64,000 nt of DNA from Marinomonas balearica (GTDB taxonomy: Bacteria; Pseudomonadota; Gammaproteobacteria; Pseudomonadales; Marinomonadaceae). The stretch lies in NCBI RefSeq assembly GCF_004362145.1, contig NZ_SNXC01000009.1:359815-423814 (forward strand), in the 5' to 3' direction. Shown piece by piece: positions 37,335 to 46,059 of the stretch (the stretch's first letter is position 1; every line of letters begins with the position of its first letter). A program made the position numbers and the translations under genes. The notes under the pieces are model-generated. The model saw only the letters and a program-made list of their open reading frames with translations, ran no database searches and had not been told where the DNA came from.

Positions 37335-37822
37335 TATAAAGTTGATTCATGTTGAGCGAGCCATTTTCTAAGTAATGAGTTTAATTGCTCCTCTTCTTCT
37401 TTTGAAAACACCTCTAGTAAGCGCTTTTCATTTGCTAGGTGAGCTTCAATTACTGCATCGATCAATTGTTTCCCTTCCTCGGTAAGCTCTACAACACAGC
37501 TTCTTCTATCTTCTTTTCGAGCTAATCGAACGACGAGATTTCTTTGTTCTAGAGCATCCAATCGAGTCGACATTGCGCCAGAGGAGAGCATGGTGTCTTT
37601 ATATAGCTGGGTGGGCGTCAAAGCGGATTCAGCCCGTCTAAGGGTGGCTAGAATATCAAATTCAAGGCGCGAGATTCCAAAAGAGGTTATGCAATCATCT
37701 ATTTGTGATCCTAAAAACTTGGATATACGGTGTAACCTCCCAATTGCACCCATCGGGCTGCAATCTAATTCTGGTCTGGCTTTTTTCCACTGATGCAAAA
37801 TAAAGTCTACGTGATCGCTCAT
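37334..37822 (-). CDS. MarR-family transcriptional regulator
   Basis: A 162-residue winged-helix repressor. The DNA-binding core reads LTPTQLYKDTMLSSGAMSTRLDALEQRNLV, and the wing has RKEDRRSCVVELTEEG, typical of MarR. The ATG at 37822 follows AAAGGAA and is preferred to 37897, whose extra 25 residues look non-coding. It is divergent from an EamA exporter, with palindromes in between, so it probably represses that exporter and itself. Confidence 0.88.
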   Translation of the reverse strand: MSDHVDFILHQWKKARPELDCSPMGAIGRLHRISKFLGSQIDDCITSFGISRLEFDILATLRRAESALTPTQLYKDTMLSSGAMSTRLDALEQRNLVVRLARKEDRRSCVVELTEEGKQLIDAVIEAHLANEKRLLEVFSKEEEEQLNSLLRKWLAQHESTL

Positions 37823-37847
37823 ATAATTCCTTTGTGCAAAAACAATG

Positions 37848-37919
37848 TCTTTTTGAAAAGATACTTGATGAAAAGGTCTGAATGCAATATCTTTCAAAAA
37901 AGAATCTTTTATAAAAGAT
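37848..37919. promoter_or_regulatory. Palindrome array, candidate MarR operators
   Basis: A perfect 16-bp palindrome ATCTTTTATAAAAGAT lies at 37904-37919. Two related imperfect copies occur on the MarR side: TCTTTTTGAAAAGA at 37848-37861 and a TATCTTTCAAAAAAGA-type element near 37888-37903. All lie between the divergent MarR and EamA genes. Confidence 0.6.
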
Positions 37920-37978
37920 AAATGGCGCTTTGAGTATATATGAAGCGTTTTTTATTAAAAATACTGACTAGGTAAAAT

Positions 37979-38845
37979 ATGAACGTAATTTTAGGATTGT
38001 TGCCCCCGATATTATGGGGAAGTACGTACGCAGCAATCGGCCTTTATTTGACTGATATTCCTCCTATATGGCTTGCTTTTTGGCGTGCTTTGCCAGCGGG
38101 CCTCATTTTGCTATCAATGATAAGAAGGTTGCCGCGGCTTTCTTTTAAGCGAGTTGCAACCCTTGGCTTTATTAATATTTCTCTATTTTTTACGTTTTTA
38201 TTGATTGGGGCCTATCGATTACCGGGTGGAGTGGCAGGTACATTAGGAGCGACCTTACCGCTTCAGTTGATCTTAATTCAATGGTTGGTTTTTAAGAAAA
38301 AGCCGGCAATTAAAGCATTAATGGCATCGATACTTGGGTTGATTGGCGTTGCTTTGATATTAAACCCAAGTGCAGACCTTGATCCTGTTGGGGTTGCTGC
38401 AGCACTGTTTGCAACGTCCCTTGTAGCCGTTGCGTCTATCTTAATGTATCGCTGGAAATCTGACGACATTATGGGAGTGGCCGCTTGGCAGCTTATATGG
38501 GGTGGTATCTTCCTCTTTCCGATTGCTTGGATCGTATCGGGTCCCATTGTTGTTCCTAATGTTGAACAACTACCGGGGTTGGTATGGTTAGTTGGCCTTA
38601 ATACAGCGATAGGTTATGTTGTTATGATTCGAGCGTTAAATATCTTTGGCGCGACGACATTTGGTATCTTCTCATTACTGAACCCGGTCACAGCCGTGAC
38701 ATTAGGTGTATTGTTTATCGGGGAAAGTTTAGGAGAAGCACAATGGATTGGTATTGCCATTGTTCTTGCCTCATTATTGCTTAATCAAGTGCGTTGGCAA
38801 AAATTGAGATTTAAGCAGAATGAGCTAAAAGAGCGAGTTGCCTAA
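37979..38845 (+). CDS. EamA/DMT-superfamily transporter
   Basis: A 288-residue membrane protein with about ten TM helices in two EamA repeats (~4-130 and ~145-275). It has LPPILWGSTYAAIGL at the start and LNPVTAVTLGVLFIGESL in the last repeat. Such proteins export amino acids, metabolites or drugs; the substrate cannot be read from the sequence. Divergent from a MarR regulator and the candidate operator array. Confidence 0.85.
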   Translation: MNVILGLLPPILWGSTYAAIGLYLTDIPPIWLAFWRALPAGLILLSMIRRLPRLSFKRVATLGFINISLFFTFLLIGAYRLPGGVAGTLGATLPLQLILIQWLVFKKKPAIKALMASILGLIGVALILNPSADLDPVGVAAALFATSLVAVASILMYRWKSDDIMGVAAWQLIWGGIFLFPIAWIVSGPIVVPNVEQLPGLVWLVGLNTAIGYVVMIRALNIFGATTFGIFSLLNPVTAVTLGVLFIGESLGEAQWIGIAIVLASLLLNQVRWQKLRFKQNELKERVA

Positions 38846-38886
38846 TTGTGACCCGTTCAATTCGGGGAAGTTAGCTGACTGCGTGT

Positions 38887-39744
38887 CTAAGTAGGTTGAT
38901 TGCATTTTATAGCGTGTAAAAATGCATTAATAGCACCACCTGCGTTGTCTTTGCGCCATACGAGATATGTCGTGGCAATGGCTAATTCGCTTTCTATTGT
39001 TCGCTCAATAAATTCCCCCTTAAAATGATGAAGTGCCAGAACGGATTTTGGCACAATACCGACGCCCATTCCTGCTATTACGCAGCTTATCATCGTGTAA
39101 TGGCTTGGTATCTCAATGACGCGATCACATATGTGGCCGTTGCGCTTAAACCAGTTTTCTAATCTCGCTCTATAAGAGCAGCCACGATTGTAGCCCACCA
39201 TGGTTAGCCTTTCTGGCAAAGGTAAGTGCGCATACTCCAATGGAAGAATCATTATGAGTTCTTCATCGAAGCAAGGTGCTTTTTCCAATCGGGCATCTGT
39301 AGGAGGGTCTGATACAAATGCAATATCTAGTACTCCCGACAGCACCATTTCGACAAGTTGTCCCGATGCACCCGTTTTAATCTCCATTTCAACTCGATCA
39401 TATTGCTTATGGAAATCAGAAAGAATGTAGGGTAATCGAGACGCTGCGTTATTTTCCATTGAGCCGAGTCTTAAAAGCCCCGATGGCTCTTGATCTGTGA
39501 GGTCCTGAAAAGCGTGATGCTGAAGTTTTAATATTTGTTTAGCATGCCCCAGTAATTTTAAACCCGCATTATTGGGCTTTAATCGGTTTTTCTCTCTGAA
39601 AAATAAGCTCTGTCCGAGCTCTTCTTCCAGCTTTTGAATACGCGCTGTAATGTTAGATGGAACACGGTGTAGGTATTTTGCCGCAGGTGTAATGCCATTT
39701 TGTTCAACAACTGCAACGAAAACGGATAAATCATTAATATCCAT
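38887..39744 (-). CDS. LysR-family transcriptional regulator
   Basis: A 285-residue regulator with the LysR N-terminal HTH (MDINDLSVFVAVVEQNGITPAAKYLHRVPSN region, then LEEELGQSLFFREKN) and a C-terminal effector-binding domain from ~90. Two domains, normal length. It is divergent from an EamA exporter, with a small inverted repeat GAAAG-aat-CTTTC at 39767-39779 in between, and probably controls that exporter. Confidence 0.88.
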   Translation of the reverse strand: MDINDLSVFVAVVEQNGITPAAKYLHRVPSNITARIQKLEEELGQSLFFREKNRLKPNNAGLKLLGHAKQILKLQHHAFQDLTDQEPSGLLRLGSMENNAASRLPYILSDFHKQYDRVEMEIKTGASGQLVEMVLSGVLDIAFVSDPPTDARLEKAPCFDEELIMILPLEYAHLPLPERLTMVGYNRGCSYRARLENWFKRNGHICDRVIEIPSHYTMISCVIAGMGVGIVPKSVLALHHFKGEFIERTIESELAIATTYLVWRKDNAGGAINAFLHAIKCNQPT

Positions 39745-39863
39745 AGAGCTAACCTTCTCATATTTAGAAAGAATCTTTCACTTTTATTCATTATTGTTGA
39801 AAAGGTTAATTTTGTACACTGACTGTAAGAGATATGACTAAGGCAGTATTACAGGGGAAGAAG

Positions 39864-40760
39864 ATGGAAACACAAAATACATCGAATAGAGGTTACCTTT
39901 ACGGAATGGTTGCGGTCATTATCTGGGTGGGTTTTATATTAGTATCACGAGCGGGTTCATTAAGTGCGTTAGGCGCAGTAGACATGATAACAATCCGTTT
40001 TGGAACCGCTTTTATTTTGCTTTTTCCGTTTATTGTTAAGTATCGAGCCCGATTATTTACGCCAAAAATGTTTGTCTTAGGAGGAACGGGCGGGGTCGCC
40101 TACGGCCTGAGTGCTTTCTCTGGCTTTGAATATGCGCCAGCTACGCATGCCGCGTTGCTGTTGCCCGGCCTTATGCCAATCGTCATTGCTGTTATGGCGT
40201 ATTTGTTAGCGGGTGAAAGGCATTCCCATCAAGTTAAGCTGGGAATCCTGCTCAGTAGTATCGGGATAGGTGTATTATTGATTGAGACTTTTATCAGCAG
40301 TACGGCCACACTTAAAGGCGATATGTGCTTTGTGCTTGCATGTTTTTTTTGGGGGCTAATGACAGTGCTTCTAAAGCGTTGGAAAGTGCCTGCATTCGAA
40401 ATGATGCTCGCTATCGCAGCAACGACCTGTGTCATGTATGTTCCTGTTTATATACTGTTTTTGCCGAAAGCGTTAGATCAGGTTTCAACTTCGATGTTGC
40501 TCTTTCAAGCCGTCTATCAAGGGGTGTTAGCCATGGCCATTCAAATGGTGTGCTTTGGCAAAGCTGTTCAAATGATCGGCGCAACTAAAATGGGCGCGTT
40601 GATGGCTTTGGTGCCTGTTTTTGCCAGCATTTTAGCCATTCCATTGTTTGGAGAAAGTATAACGGTTGGCTTGATCATTGCTTTGGTCAGCATTTTATTA
40701 GGCACCTTAATCGGCAACCTTCCTAGAAGACGAGTATCCAAGATCGAAGCGGTTGCTTAA
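39864..40760 (+). CDS. EamA/DMT-superfamily transporter
   Basis: A 298-residue ten-TM exporter-type protein with two EamA halves; conserved APATHAALLLPGLMPIVIAV near residue 95 and LMALVPVFASILAIPLFGES in the second half. The ATG at 39864 has a strong AGGGGAAGAAG upstream and is preferred to 39834. Substrate unknown. Divergent from a LysR gene, the second exporter-regulator pair within 3 kb. Confidence 0.85.
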   Translation: METQNTSNRGYLYGMVAVIIWVGFILVSRAGSLSALGAVDMITIRFGTAFILLFPFIVKYRARLFTPKMFVLGGTGGVAYGLSAFSGFEYAPATHAALLLPGLMPIVIAVMAYLLAGERHSHQVKLGILLSSIGIGVLLIETFISSTATLKGDMCFVLACFFWGLMTVLLKRWKVPAFEMMLAIAATTCVMYVPVYILFLPKALDQVSTSMLLFQAVYQGVLAMAIQMVCFGKAVQMIGATKMGALMALVPVFASILAIPLFGESITVGLIIALVSILLGTLIGNLPRRRVSKIEAVA

Positions 40761-40790
40761 GGAAATACCTTATCGTTTAGATGTAATTGT

Positions 40791-41204
40791 TTAACCAGAA
40801 TCCTGGGTTAACTTGCTTGTTATAGCATTTAGGTGTTTCTTCAAGGTATCGTCTTTATTCAATGACACTAAAGAGGCTTTAGTGTCATTAATTTCTTTTA
40901 GCAAAGGGGCTGAAAAAAAAGGGGGAGTCTGATCGAAGGTAATAACGGCATCGACGTCATAGCGATAAATTAAAGCCGATATGTCGCTTGGGTAGTGTAA
41001 TGTCGCTCCCAAAAGCTCCGTTTTATTAGACCAAGGCTCTTCATCAATGAAGGCGATAATATCGTAGTCGCCCGATCTTTGCAGTTCAGAGGCGAGGTTG
41101 AAAGAAGGGTAATCAACGCCATTTACAATGATCTTTTTGGATGAATGAGTATGAGCCATCTTGGTTTTGGTTATCACGTATTTTACAAACCGAAAGATGC
41201 TCAT
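40791..41204 (-). CDS. Small Rossmann-like protein next to a CitB-type regulator
   Basis: Up to 137 residues; an internal ATG at 41159 would give 122, and neither start has a good ribosome-binding site. The pattern KKIIVNGVDYPSFNLASEL, then IIAFIDEEPW, then LLGATLHYPSDI resembles the CoA/NAD-binding Rossmann module seen in sugar-epimerase and PglD-type proteins. No catalytic motif. It follows the response-regulator gene by 30 bp on the same strand, so it may be the last gene of the transporter control operon. Function unknown. Confidence 0.6.
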   Translation of the reverse strand: MSIFRFVKYVITKTKMAHTHSSKKIIVNGVDYPSFNLASELQRSGDYDIIAFIDEEPWSNKTELLGATLHYPSDISALIYRYDVDAVITFDQTPPFFSAPLLKEINDTKASLVSLNKDDTLKKHLNAITSKLTQDSG

Positions 41205-41234
41205 TTGTCTCAGTCTCGTTATTAGACCGTTTGC

Positions 41235-41915
41235 CTAATAGTTTCTTTTGTAATGCTGTTTTGGGCGGCCGCCCGTGTTGTAGTCGAGATTCATTTCCAC
41301 GATACCTTGCTCTTCTAAATACTCAAGATAGCGACGAGCAGTGATTCTGCTTAGTTCGACAGCGTCTCCAGCTTGCTGGGCTGTAAAACTTGTATCTCCG
41401 GTGTTGTTAATGTATTCCATTAACGTGCCAAGTGTATTTTCATCAATGCCTTTTGGCGTGCGTCGACTTTTACTCGCCGTATTCTTTCTAAACAAATGAT
41501 CGATTTCTACTTGATCCACTTTTTTCATTTTATGGATCGTTTCTTTAAACGCAATAAAATCGTCGAGCGCCTGATGTATTCTAGAGACTCGTAAAGGTTT
41601 GACAAGGTAGTCCATTACGCCAAGCTGGATTGCTTCCGAAACAACGGAGGATTCGCGCTCCGCAGTCGTCATAATGTAAGATGCATTAAGGTCGGATTGT
41701 TTGAGGCGACTGATTAAGTCTAAGCCGCTTCCATCGGGAAGCGTAATGTCCACCATAATCAAATCAGGCTTGTGGTTCATTGCATCGGCTAGGGATTCTG
41801 AAATACGCTCACTTGCGGCAATAACTTTAAATCGATTATGTTGATTAATTGCATTTTCCAATGCGTAGGATGCACGAGGGTCATCCTCAACGATCATAAC
41901 GGTAAGAAGGCTCAT
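41235..41915 (-). CDS. Response regulator, CitB/DcuR type
   Basis: A 226-residue regulator: receiver domain with Asp11/Asp12, phosphoacceptor Asp56 (MVDITLPDGSG) and Lys near 105 (YLVKPLR); then a C-terminal helix-turn-helix (TAQQAGDAVELSRITARRYLEYLEE) typical of the CitB/DpiA/DcuR family. It overlaps its kinase gene by 4 bp. By type and position it should activate the 2-hydroxycarboxylate transporter upstream. Confidence 0.92.
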   Translation of the reverse strand: MSLLTVMIVEDDPRASYALENAINQHNRFKVIAASERISESLADAMNHKPDLIMVDITLPDGSGLDLISRLKQSDLNASYIMTTAERESSVVSEAIQLGVMDYLVKPLRVSRIHQALDDFIAFKETIHKMKKVDQVEIDHLFRKNTASKSRRTPKGIDENTLGTLMEYINNTGDTSFTAQQAGDAVELSRITARRYLEYLEEQGIVEMNLDYNTGGRPKQHYKRNY

Positions 41916-43558
41916 AGAAGTTCAAAAGTTCTTTTGTCTAAATATACACTAAACACAGTCGTTTCATTGTCACTGCGTTCCCAGTCCAGGCTTCCTTGAA
42001 ACTGTCGCACTATTTGGTTAACCAAATACAATCCGACACCTGTCTGCTCATTGCTTACTTTACTGGAAACACCAAAATCATACATGGTGCCAGCAAATGC
42101 TTCCGGAATACCTCGACCTGAATCTTCCACTTCAATGACAAAGTGTTTGCTTCTGTCACTGATATACAGCGTTACTTCAGGCGTTTTACTCTGGCCATTT
42201 TCCCAAGCGGCCATCGTAGCGTTATTGAGCAAATTAGCCACTACGGTAGAAATTGGGTCGGAAATCTTGCTTGGATACTCCGCCAGTTGACTGTCATCAT
42301 CCACGAAGAATGACACATCGTATTCGGCTGCCTTGTTGTATTGCGCCAATAATACACCGGCGACGGAGCAGTTTTCGATGGTTTTGACTAATTGTCCTAA
42401 GATTTGTTGATGTGCATCGCTTTCTTGTTGCAGTAATTCTATTGCATCATTCACTTTGCCTGCTTGCAGTAACCCTGAAAGAACATTTAATTTATTGGTG
42501 TGTTCATGGGTCTTGGCTCTTAAGTGGTTTGCGTAGTTTGTTTTTGCTTGCAATGCTTCTTCGAGCTTTGTTTCATCATGATCCGGTTGGAATACCAACA
42601 CATACCCCATAGTTTGCTCGTTATTCGTCACTGGATAAGTGCGAATAGCGTGACTTTGACTGCTTATTTGGGTTGTGGTTCTTAGTTCCTTGCCGTTTGC
42701 TTCAAATACAATGTTTGAGAGTGTTCGAGAAAGGCGCTCCAACGGCTCACCGATACAGGCTTCTTGTCGGCTGGTATCATTTTTGTCTAATGTAGGAACA
42801 AGACATTCATAGGCTGCTTCGTTAATGGCTGTGATTCGCTGATGTTGATCAACCGCAACGATCCGATCACGGATGCTGTTGAGAATAAGCTCTCGTTCGC
42901 GAAATCGTTGTACAATTTTTTCGGGTTCCATTTGTAAAAATGTTCGTTTCAATTTAAACACTGAGATTGAAATGACGCTGATGACGAACAAATAAATGAT
43001 CACGACCCAAATGATAAAATTCTTAATATGTTCTTGGACAAGCTCACTTGTAGTGCGAGTTAAGTACCCGATGGACACGGCGCCAATAATGTTGCCATCT
43101 AAAACGATGGGAGCAAAGTTTCGGATCGCTTTACCCAATGAGCCTACTGCAACATTAGAATATCTTTTCCCTTCTTTTAATGTAGGAGCGAGATCTTCAC
43201 CGATAAACCGTTTACCGATTCTAGATGGGATAGGGTGACTTAGCCTTATACCGTTTTTGTTTGTTATTACTATAAATGATGCGTCTGTGTGTGTACGGAT
43301 CGATTCAGCATAGGCTTGAATATCGACGCTGCTGCCCGAATTAGAGAGTTTAACGCTGTTAATAATGGACGGGTCAATTGAGAGAGTATTAGCAAGCTCT
43401 AAGCCTTTACTACTCAAATCACTTAGATAGGTTTGTTGGACGCTATAGCTAATAATGAGGCCGAAAACTACGACCAGAAAGGTTGTTGTACCGAATAAAA
43501 TTAGCCCTAGATAGGTTTTTAACGTCATAGAAGATCGTGATCCGCGAACAGTAAGCAT
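41912..43558 (-). CDS. Sensor histidine kinase, CitA/DcuS type
   Basis: A 548-residue membrane kinase: TM near 15-38, periplasmic PASC-like sensor ~40-180 (ITNKNGIRLSHPIPSRIGK), second TM ~185-205, cytoplasmic PAS ~220-320, then the DcuS-type phosphoacceptor motif LRAKTHEHTNKLNVLSGLLQ, and an ATPase domain with NLLNNATMAAW and EDSGRGIP. This sensor group detects C4- or C6-carboxylates outside the cell. It forms a two-gene unit with the overlapping regulator. Confidence 0.92.
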   Translation of the reverse strand: MLTVRGSRSSMTLKTYLGLILFGTTTFLVVVFGLIISYSVQQTYLSDLSSKGLELANTLSIDPSIINSVKLSNSGSSVDIQAYAESIRTHTDASFIVITNKNGIRLSHPIPSRIGKRFIGEDLAPTLKEGKRYSNVAVGSLGKAIRNFAPIVLDGNIIGAVSIGYLTRTTSELVQEHIKNFIIWVVIIYLFVISVISISVFKLKRTFLQMEPEKIVQRFRERELILNSIRDRIVAVDQHQRITAINEAAYECLVPTLDKNDTSRQEACIGEPLERLSRTLSNIVFEANGKELRTTTQISSQSHAIRTYPVTNNEQTMGYVLVFQPDHDETKLEEALQAKTNYANHLRAKTHEHTNKLNVLSGLLQAGKVNDAIELLQQESDAHQQILGQLVKTIENCSVAGVLLAQYNKAAEYDVSFFVDDDSQLAEYPSKISDPISTVVANLLNNATMAAWENGQSKTPEVTLYISDRSKHFVIEVEDSGRGIPEAFAGTMYDFGVSSKVSNEQTGVGLYLVNQIVRQFQGSLDWERSDNETTVFSVYLDKRTFELL

Positions 43559-43635
43559 GCGATTATACCTCAGATTTTCGAGTAACGACGATAGGCTTAG
43601 TGAGTAAGGAGGTAGATAACATAGACGACTAACGA

Positions 43636-43675
43636 AAAAAGCGGATGGAAATAGTGTATTCCATCCGCTTTTTTT
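43636..43675. terminator. Strong terminator between transporter and kinase genes
   Basis: GCGGATGGAA and TTCCATCCGC, flanked by A6 and T7 runs. It ends the transporter transcript on the minus strand and may act in both directions, so the kinase-regulator genes need their own promoter. Confidence 0.88.
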
Positions 43676-43689
43676 AAAACAACTTTAAA

Positions 43690-44970
43690 TTAAAGGAATA
43701 ATTCGATCACAAAGGTCGCTAGAATCAGCATAAATGCGCCGCCAATTCGAGATGAGATTTGTGCAAATGGCATAAGCTGCATACGCTTGCTCGCTGCAAG
43801 AACCGCTACGTCACCTGTTCCTCCCATGTTAGCCATACATAGGCCACCCGTGATTGCTGCTTCGATCGGGTAGAATCCCATAAGACGACCGATTAATCCT
43901 GCACCAACAACCGCACCCAATACAGTAGTTAATACCATAACGAAATACATAGGTGTCAAAGCGGCGATGATTTGGTCTAGGTTTGTGTAAGCAACACCGA
44001 TACCCACTAAAAGAGCAGGAGTTAAGTTGCCAACGACAAACTTGTACCAAGAGTAAGCTGCATCTTCTAGAGCTTTTGGCATTAGACCAGTTACTTTGAT
44101 AATCGCAATAGATAGAATCATTAACGCATATGTGTGCATGCTAATAAAACCAGCTAATACGGTGCCTAGGTAGAACATTGCAATCGCAAGTAATGCGCCC
44201 ATACCTAGAACTTTGATATCCAGTGTTGTTTGCACTTCGTCTTCAACGTGCGCTTCTTGACCGCGAATAAGTTCGCCGTTACCTGTCCAGCTTGGTACGA
44301 TTTGTCCAAGTTTGTTTAGAAGGCCAGCGACAACGATTGCAATGGCATTACCAATTGCTAACGCAGGAACCATTAGGGACATAAGGTTTTCAGCAGTCAT
44401 ATCAGTATTACCAGACATGATCTCTACAAGAGGTACTGCACCTGCACCCATGCCACCGCCCATGATAGGCAGAGCGATCAACATAACGGATTCGAAGAAG
44501 TTCTTGCCAACGATCAGGCCGATTACCCAAGTAAATAGGAATGAAACCGCAACCGCACCCAAGATAACAGGAATGTATTTAAGAGCCGCTTTTTTCAGCG
44601 TTTCAGTGCTCATTCCTAGAATCGAGCCTGTTACAAGACTTGCTACGTAGAAGGATAAGAATCCACCGCTCTTCGTAAATGTTGTGATCTGTTTAGAGAT
44701 ATCACTGGAGAAGATGTCGCTGTGGAATAGGTATGAGGAACCAAAGATAACGACGATTGCGCCGCCACCAAAAAATTGATTCACGATGGGCGTTCTGTCA
44801 CCTACGTAATTTAATACGTAACCAACAATAACCATAGCGCCTAGCGCGCCTATCATCCCTACAGGCATTTGGTTATTGAATGTCGCAAGAAGTATTATCA
44901 GCGCAGCTAGAGCCAGTACAACTTTAGTTGTGCGCTGCTCACTTTGATGAATTGCGTTATTTATCATCAT
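43690..44970 (-). CDS. 2-hydroxycarboxylate transporter (2HCT family; citrate/malate type)
   Basis: A 426-residue sodium-coupled-type carboxylate carrier related to CitS, CimH and MaeN. About 11 hydrophobic segments and the two reentrant GGxG signatures are visible: GGGMGAGAVPLVEI in the middle and ANMGGTGDVAVLAAS, then MPFAQISSRIGGA near the C-terminus. Substrate could be malate, citrate or lactate. Transcribed toward its two-component system with a terminator between. Confidence 0.93.
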   Translation of the reverse strand: MMINNAIHQSEQRTTKVVLALAALIILLATFNNQMPVGMIGALGAMVIVGYVLNYVGDRTPIVNQFFGGGAIVVIFGSSYLFHSDIFSSDISKQITTFTKSGGFLSFYVASLVTGSILGMSTETLKKAALKYIPVILGAVAVSFLFTWVIGLIVGKNFFESVMLIALPIMGGGMGAGAVPLVEIMSGNTDMTAENLMSLMVPALAIGNAIAIVVAGLLNKLGQIVPSWTGNGELIRGQEAHVEDEVQTTLDIKVLGMGALLAIAMFYLGTVLAGFISMHTYALMILSIAIIKVTGLMPKALEDAAYSWYKFVVGNLTPALLVGIGVAYTNLDQIIAALTPMYFVMVLTTVLGAVVGAGLIGRLMGFYPIEAAITGGLCMANMGGTGDVAVLAASKRMQLMPFAQISSRIGGAFMLILATFVIELFL

Positions 44971-45360
44971 AGGATGGGTCTCTTTTATGTTTGTTATGAA
45001 TTTTCGATGCGCAGTCTATCAATCCATGTCAATAGAGAAAGTCATCAGGCTGTAATGTAACTAAAAGGCTCTTTTGTAACTTTAGGATTTCGATTTGATC
45101 ATGTTTAGGCTCTATTTTTGTGCAAAAAAAGACGCTTTTTAAAGGGGGAAATGGCGTTTTCGCAATTCAGTTTGTCTACTTGGTGTGTTACTCGTCCCTG
45201 TATGGTTGTTGCAGAAAATAAGCGAACCGTGACTAAGATTGCATCAACATTTTTTTCACTAAAATATGTCACAATAGATCTGAGCCTAAAAAGTGCGGCA
45301 TTAGCTTTTGATAAAAGATGCCAGATGAATATTGATACTGAGAGATGGCAGCTTAAACAA
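44971..45360. other. Divergent region between transporter and OmpR-type regulator
   Basis: No gene is supported; an open frame from 45118 into the regulator lacks family similarity before its first real residue. A direct repeat GTAACT (45057-45062 and 45076-45081, 19 bp apart) overlaps a short AAAAG-gct-CTTTT dyad and is a possible site for the CitB-type regulator. Confidence 0.4.
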
Positions 45361-46059
45361 ATGAAAAATTACTTGAAGATTCTGGTCGTAGAAGATCATA
45401 AAGACATCGCGGGCGTTATCTATGATTTTTTTGAACTACGGGGCGATGTCCTTGATTATGCGAGCAATGGCGAACAAGGTTTGAATCTTGCACGTCAGAA
45501 CCTCTATGATGCGATCATCCTCGATATAATGCTTCCAAAAATAGACGGATTAACGGTTTGCCGGACCTTGCGACAAGAGGGGATTTCAACCCCTGTAATT
45601 ATGCTGACAGCGCGTGATGCGCGCGATGATATTTTAGAAGGCTTCAAAAGCTTTGCTGACGATTATTTAGTAAAACCATTTGATCTAGATATATTAGGAG
45701 CGCGCGTCGACGCTCTGATTCGTAGAAATAAAGGCCAAGGAGAGGTTAATAAGCTTGTTTTTGGCGATTTATCTCTGGATTGTGGGCGGCGTATCGTTGA
45801 ACGTGAAGGAGGCCGATATTCGTTAAATCCCTCGCAATATAAGATCATGAAGCTACTGATATCAAAAGCACCAGACATGGTTTCTCGGGGTGAGATTATT
45901 CATGAATTGTGGGGAGAGGAAGAACAAGATTCTTCTATCCTCAGAACTCATATTTATCAGCTGCGTAATTTGATCGATAAACCCTTTAAACATCCCTATA
46001 TAAAGACGGTGTCGAAATCAGGATACCGTTTGGAATTACCAAATGAACGCCCCGATTAG
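45361..46059 (+). CDS. OmpR/PhoB-family response regulator
   Basis: A 232-residue regulator: receiver domain (ILVVEDHKDIAGVI, phosphoacceptor Asp in ILDIMLPKIDGL, Lys in YLVKPFD) and an OmpR winged helix at the end (RTHIYQLRNLIDKP, then KTVSKSGYRL). The ATG at 45361 opens directly onto the domain; a start at 45325 adds 12 residues. It overlaps its kinase gene by 17 bp. Signal unknown. Confidence 0.9.
   Translation: MKNYLKILVVEDHKDIAGVIYDFFELRGDVLDYASNGEQGLNLARQNLYDAIILDIMLPKIDGLTVCRTLRQEGISTPVIMLTARDARDDILEGFKSFADDYLVKPFDLDILGARVDALIRRNKGQGEVNKLVFGDLSLDCGRRIVEREGGRYSLNPSQYKIMKLLISKAPDMVSRGEIIHELWGEEEQDSSILRTHIYQLRNLIDKPFKHPYIKTVSKSGYRLELPNERPD

Noticed and set aside
45118..45360. N-terminal extension of the OmpR-type regulator
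   Set aside because: The 81 residues have no similarity to a receiver domain, and the family start is at 45361.
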